This document shows positions 58,401 through 64,000 of a stretch of DNA of 64,000 bases, piece after piece (within the stretch, counting starts at the first letter, position 1; every line of letters starts with the position of its first letter). This stretch comes from Ramazzottius varieornatus (Eukaryota > Tardigrada > Eutardigrada > Parachela > Ramazzottiidae), in assembly GCA_001949185.1 (NCBI GenBank), contig BDGG01000001.1, forward strand, positions 9,120,464 through 9,184,463. Reading direction: 5' to 3'. The notes below the pieces were generated by a model, which searched no databases, was not told the DNA's origin, and saw only the letters and a program-made list of their open reading frames with translations. The translations under genes and the position numbers were made by a program.

Positions 58401-61400
58401 CAATCATGACAACATCCACGCAGTCAAGCACGTCACTAGCCCATCATCATACTCGGCGCAATCTATTTGTCGTTAGCGGTCGGTACCGTTTTCGCCGGAA
58501 CCTTGATTTGCCTGCCAGAAGAGAGTCAGAGACCAGCGACAAATGGAACACAAATTAATGATGTCGTCAGCATCAATTGCGCCTCAAGATCCATTCGCAA
58601 TTCCGCCAAGCCTTCCCGATTAATTCGGCAACTTCGATACTTTCTTGTTCATTGCATTATTCTCTACGGACACAGTTCGGTATTTCCTGTTTAGTCCTGC
58701 GTCTTTCCCTTTCCCGCTGTTACGGAGGTGAAGCGGGAGAGGCGCTAAGAAGACCGGAAGAAGGGATTAGCAGGAAGGTAGTCAACAAACAGGAATTACG
58801 GGGTAACCGCTATGCGTCATGTCATGTGGGCAGTTTGGTTGCATTGAAGGGGATGTTGCATGTTGCAGCTTTAGCGGACAATTACGCATATATGCCTGCC
58901 AGGCAGCTGCATTTACCAGAGTTATAATCCCTAGCTCACCGGATGATCAAGCTACACTTAAGCCGGCCCGTTAAGTCAAATATTCCTGTCAGCTCCATCA
59001 ACGGCAATTTCGCCCACGGCAGCCCACGACACTTCCGTCAACATTTACATGAAAACCTCTTGACTGAAATCTATGAATATACTGTCTAATGCATCTCCCC
59101 TGTGGACTAACCACATCCGGAGACAGCTCGACTATCAACGAAGGAACAACGTAGGTATGTAGTTTGTTGGTGATAAGGTCGCGCTAAGCTAGGAGCAAAA
59201 CAAAGACTTAGGTTAGGACAAGGAAGAAGGGAAGCAGCCATGTCACCTCAATGGACCTATTCTTTTTCTGCTAATTCATTTCAGAGGTTGGGACAATTTA
59301 GCTATTGTGGGTGCATTCGACGAGAAATTGCGGATGATGTATAGTGGGATTGCTGGAAGATTTCTCTCAAATCTGAAGACCGGCTCTCCCGGCAGTGATC
59401 GACACTTAGGCTAGTGCCGATGCATCTGCTGAGCCCCGAATCTGAGACGGACACCAGGAACGGAAGGTTGCAAGGAAAGAGCAGAAGTCAGCACGTTGGT
59501 GCTGCGCGAGAGACCCATCATAAAGCCGAGCGACAAGTAGGGAAAAGCCAGGCGTAGGAACAGAGAAAGAGGGTCATTGTCCAGCGCCATCAATTATCGC
59601 ATCGACGGGTTTCTGCCAATATTGACGTTGGTCATGCTGTCTATGGCCAGCCTATTGCATCAGTCCTTCACCAGTTTCAGCGAAAACCATACGACATCTT
59701 CAGAAGAATCCTTCACACATGCCATTTTGTTCGTCGGTCGACCTTGAAGTAACTAGAGTTGGAACCTATCGGAGCCGGAAGTCATGACTGGAAACATGGC
59801 CAAGACACCGGAAACCATACTGTTTGAAACACTAACTGGATGGCGAACCACGGTAACGGAACTGCACGAGTCGGAATGCAGCCCAGGGCCAACGGTCCCT
59901 TCCTCGACGCTATACCAGCTCGATGGAAAAAGTCATCAGCTTTTCGGCCTAGCCATCGATTGGATCGTCGATCGATCAGAATAAGGAGTATAGGCTAGCT
60001 TAGAGCGATCACTCGACTTTAATCAGCACCGTGCTGCCCTGCACACCTTCCTCCCGACACCTAACGACCACTATTAGCCATCTTGCAACCATTGTATTCC
60101 ATCTGCCAATGGTTAAGCCCACCATCAAAGCACCAAGGTGGCCCGTGACCGTAATTGCCAACGCTCTCACCTCCACAATACCTTAACTACTGTACAGTTC
60201 CGCCACATATTCCAGCCTCATACGTTTCCTTCTCTTCTTCACTGCTGCCTGCCTGCGGTGACACTCGGTAAATGACCAGCATTAGCGAGCCCACACTCTT
60301 GACCAATGCTCATCCACACGCACTCGGAAAACACAGATTCTGATGGACAAATGACAGCATATAATCACATTCAACGCTTCAGGGTCGCTACGGCAAGGTC
60401 CTGAGCTAAACTTACTCAAAACAAGGGGTAATGCAAAGGCCACTGATAAGTAGAAATCACTCTCTAAGGTGATTGACACTTGTGCCGAATTACCATCCGA
60501 TTTGGCCTGCTGTTAATTATGGTCGACAAACGTACGCTTACTGTACCTCTGGGGCTTATGTGGCCGAGGAAGAGAAGGAAGGCATATGCGTCACGTGTAA
60601 ATCCGTGCTTAAGTCGGCTTGAAGTTGGAGGTTGTGTTTCTGGGAAACATGTTAATCCATCTTATCCCACGATAACTATCCCTCTAGGGCTGCAACCTGT
60701 AGCTGGCCGAGCGGGACTTGATCCACGTAGTCCCCCATAAAACTCTTGAGCTGCAGCTACATGGCATATCGGATGATATGTCCCTGTAGGCCGCAAGCAG
60801 ATAGCGCCCAATGTAACTAGGGCGTATGTCATCACTCCATCCCCAGATAGAATGTCGCCCCTAGTCAAACACTCACTCTCCAGACACCATTCCGTAGTTA
60901 GTACGACGACAACGGTCCCGCTTTGACACACTGCCATATTTTGGCTGGAAGACCCCGATATCACGTCCAACCAGATACAACTATGCCAATGACTGGCTCT
61001 CGGCACTGACCACCACTCAATCACAAGACGTCAACAGATCGCTCCTGATCGAGCCATTTGGACACGAAAAGAAGGAGCTACCATTCTGACAGAGCGAAAG
61101 TAAAGCCGGAAAGTTGGGCTTACAGGACCTGGATGTACAGGGAAAAAAGAAGATATTAGTTAGGAGGGAGTGATGGAAGCTGCGCAGATGTGTAACAGGA
61201 AAAGGCACAACTGGTGGCACTGGCTGTTTCTTGTGTTTGGCGGATCTCAGCTTGGCTGTAGTGAGGGGCCTCAATGGGTACGCAATCAGTTTTATTCAGG
61301 CTCTTTTACAGGAATATATTCAAGAGGGTTGAATTGGAGAGTAGTGGCTATAGTCCTTGCTTAGTGATAGATAGTAGATTGCATGAAGGCTTTTTGTTCG

Positions 61401-64000
61401 ACTTTTATTATTGAAAAGTGTTTAGCCCAACAAGAGACTGGGCGCTGCACGCCTTCCTATTCGAATTGCAATAGCACACCATGCCTCACTACAGTCCAAT
61501 GCATGCTATGCAGCTCGACATGAAAAAGGAGCCCCTTTTCTATGGCAGGAGGAAGTACACAACACCAACACAAAAGAATGGTCCCTTCCATGCACAGCCG
61601 ACAAGGTCTCTTTTTGATCAGGCCCAATGCAACTCTTTTCCATGAAAGGCGAGAGAGCCAAATAATTTCCCTCTTCTGTCGGCCATTTGAATATCATCAT
61701 CAGCTTTCCCGACCATCGACTATGAATTGCGGCGCAGCATCCTTTTGACCAGCCTTGAGGCAGCCCACTTTGGAGCGCCAGAGACTCGTTTGCTTTGATG
61801 AGCACCACAAGTAAAGGGGGGATATAGGCAAGGCGGAAGTTGGCACAAGAGCCCGTCCCTCAAGCTGCTGCACTTGATGACATGTTCGGTTCACCAGGCG
61901 ATGGGGAGGACTGGCTGCCTCCATCGACGTGGCCCATAAAGACCTTCATAACAGACGGCATCCCCTATTCAGTGCCCCAACACACAAAAGAGCCTCCAAT
62001 AAGAGCTCCAACATGCTATAAAATGAACCACTACCCTCTCCAAGGAATTAACTAGCGCCTATTGAAACCTCTCCCTTTCTGTCTGTTCCCACTATTCAAC
62101 GTTAACTCGAGCTCGATAACATTGCATTGGAAATCGCTTGGTCGAAAGAAATTTCTCCCTGTTCGCAACACTTTATCTTCTAGTATTTCCAGCTCAATAT
62201 CTGTACAACCCACGATTATCCACGTACAGATACAAACGTCTGATTTGCCAACGAGCTCTCTTGCTGAAATTTCCTTGAAGAAATTGCCCGCCAAATGCAG
62301 TGACGTTGCCGTATGTAGATCATGGCTGGTCTTGTGTTACAATAGGGCGGGTAAAGGTCGGGGTATCAAGCGGAGCAATTGTAACACCATTTGTCTCATA
62401 TTTCGACACGTTCAAGCAAATTAGTAAGTGAGATGTCACTGTGCAGGAAACACATCGACCCAACGGCTGACTGTCAGCGGAAACGCCAGCACGCCATTAC
62501 TCTCACCTCGCTCTCTCCTACACGTCGCCATCTACGCACTTACAGTATCGAATGAAAGCTTCTCAGGTTCAAATACTCTAAAGAACGAGATCGTGGACTA
62601 GTTTGTGTTTGCGGGCTAAATTCAGCCCGATTGACAACGCGTTGGTCTTTGTATAGATACCAGAGACTGCATGTAAGGCATAATTACAGTGAGACGAGCG
62701 CGTCGCAATATCAGATAGAGCGATAAATAAACACATCTTAATCGGATCAATAACAAGCAGCTTGCAGCTGACAAATCGTCAAGTGACCGCCCGACAACCC
62801 ATTCTCCTTCTGCTTGGCCGCTGTCCCTCCTTCTAACTATTCCTTCACACTCGCTAAACATGGCAGGAACCAGCCTACAGAGGTACTTGACACCGCTGCC
62901 ACTGCACAAAAAGATACCTGTTTCCTCTAAGTATGCCAAGTAACCGTATCTTGTCCTGGGTGGTCAGCTCATTCCCAACAAAACAATGACGGCCAAATGG
63001 ATTACCTGTAAATCTCTCAACTGAAAGATCAATAAAAGTAATGACATTCTAGCCAGACAACAACTGATCATTTTCGGAATGACCACCAAAAAGTTATATC
63101 CATTACAGCGAAGCGATGTAATTAAGCTGACAAGCCGACAATGAAGATTTGGCCGATCCTCACGGAGGAAGACCCTCTCACCGCAAACTGTCTATCGTCA
63201 ACGCTTTATTGAGCTCTCGGTCAGGAATTGACCCACAGGCCACTGTTCAACACTGACCAACGGTCACAACACTAATTTTCACAGCGATGGGAAGCTCTGA
63301 TCAACTACGACACTGCAAGTGAATGTTTACTGTGCGTAGATGCATGCAAGATATCGTGCAACCGATGTAGATTGTCAATGACAAAATGATCGGCTATAAT
63401 TATCGGAGCATCTGTAGCTGATGGAATGATGATGTGATGGACGAACGTATCAAACCTTCCACTGCCCATTATTTAACTGAGAACTGGCGTCGATCTGCAT
63501 CCTGCAGACAGCCGCCCAAATGGACCTATTGCGACCTGCTGATGCGCAAGCAACATCGACCATCTTGTCACGGACTACTACCGTCACCAATCCATCCATC
63601 CATCCATCCCACACCCATCATCCTCACAACACGCAATCATTCACACGAACCATAAAGTCACAAACATTCCGCAGATCCGGCCAAAGTTCCTTAAACATAT
63701 GATGCCCCTTCCTCAGCCAAGTTCTTACCCGCTGCAACCATATATGTTATCATGTAAGTTGGACTAGCAGTAGCGCTGCATCCGAACAGGAAGCGAGACG
63801 TTCCTGATACAAAAATACAAATTGCGTTTGCGTGTTCGTCAATTAAGGAGATAAGAAAGCACGCGAGGTTCCCGCCCACCTTGCTCGAAGCTGACCCTGC
63901 CATATAGGCGTCGTTATAATAAAGAAAGGTCACTTGTCGCCTGGACGTCAACAGCAGTTCTCCTACTAGGGAGCTGTAGACTGTAAGCCGTAGGTGGTCA
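49406..64000. other. Gene-poor region upstream of SoxB
   Basis: This is 14.6 kb with no gene I can defend. The longest frames (about 120-130 codons, for example 51426-51815 minus and 62062-62424 plus) are what chance gives in this composition. They lack domains or consistent splice partners. Small features only: a 17-base palindrome CCTGCATTGAATGCAGG near 51363, and a short ATCC run near 63590-63609. It may hold long-range regulatory DNA for SoxB, which is inference from position. Confidence 0.5.
63590..63609. repeat. ATCC microsatellite
   Basis: About five tandem copies of the tetranucleotide ATCC lie in otherwise non-repetitive sequence. Confidence 0.7.

Noticed and set aside
60660-60745. 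tRNA-like stretch with a GGGACTTGATCC segment
   Set aside because: No cloverleaf can be built and the box A and box B promoters do not match.
62062-62424. 120-codon plus frame
   Set aside because: It begins with TTG, has no domain, and about twenty frames of this size are expected by chance.

Overview
The window comes from a eukaryote, most likely a compact-genome invertebrate bilaterian. The genes are split by GT-AG introns, mostly 40-170 bp with a few of 0.6-2.5 kb, and the content is metazoan: a FoxA forkhead factor, the Mediator subunit MED27, the homeobox gene orthopedia, an SR-protein kinase, a Roundabout axon-guidance receptor, the tRNA deaminase subunit ADAT3 and a SoxB factor. Nothing in the sequence fixes the phylum. 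The short introns and moderate GC would fit several small-genome protostomes, tardigrades among them, but this is only a guess. There are no rRNA genes, convincing tRNA genes, CRISPR arrays or bacterial operons.

Layout from left to right: FoxA on minus (1321-3452, two exons); about 5 kb without a supported gene; a frame with two stops at 8.34-9.04 kb and an inverted repeat; MED27 on plus (9525-11220, seven exons); otp on plus (13894-16435, four coding exons); a 0.26 kb inverted-repeat element; a secreted, threonine-rich mucin-like gene on minus (17644-20479, fourteen exons) that I cannot match to a known family; SRPK on minus (21339-25759, five exons); Robo on minus (28091-33772 for twelve exons, with a possible signal-peptide exon near 39.0-39.1 kb); ADAT3 on plus (41478-42999, six exons); SoxB on minus (43544-46819, with a possible extra first exon at 49.34-49.41 kb). 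ADAT3 and SoxB converge, about 0.5 kb apart. From 49.4 to 64 kb I see no gene I can defend.

The gene models were assembled by hand from splice signals, reading phase and protein conservation. For MED27, otp, the mucin-like gene, SRPK, ADAT3 and SoxB the exon lengths sum to whole codons. Functionally the window mixes developmental and neural regulators (FoxA, otp, SoxB, Robo) with housekeeping genes (MED27, SRPK, ADAT3). I see no sign that neighbours work as one pathway. The most unusual items are the run of symmetric phase-0 threonine mini-exons in the mucin-like gene, the relic copy of the last MED27 exon inside the preceding intron, a pair of 47-bp inverted copies near 9.0-9.3 kb that look intron-like, the acidic tail of SRPK, and a phase-1 intron just before the SoxB HMG box.
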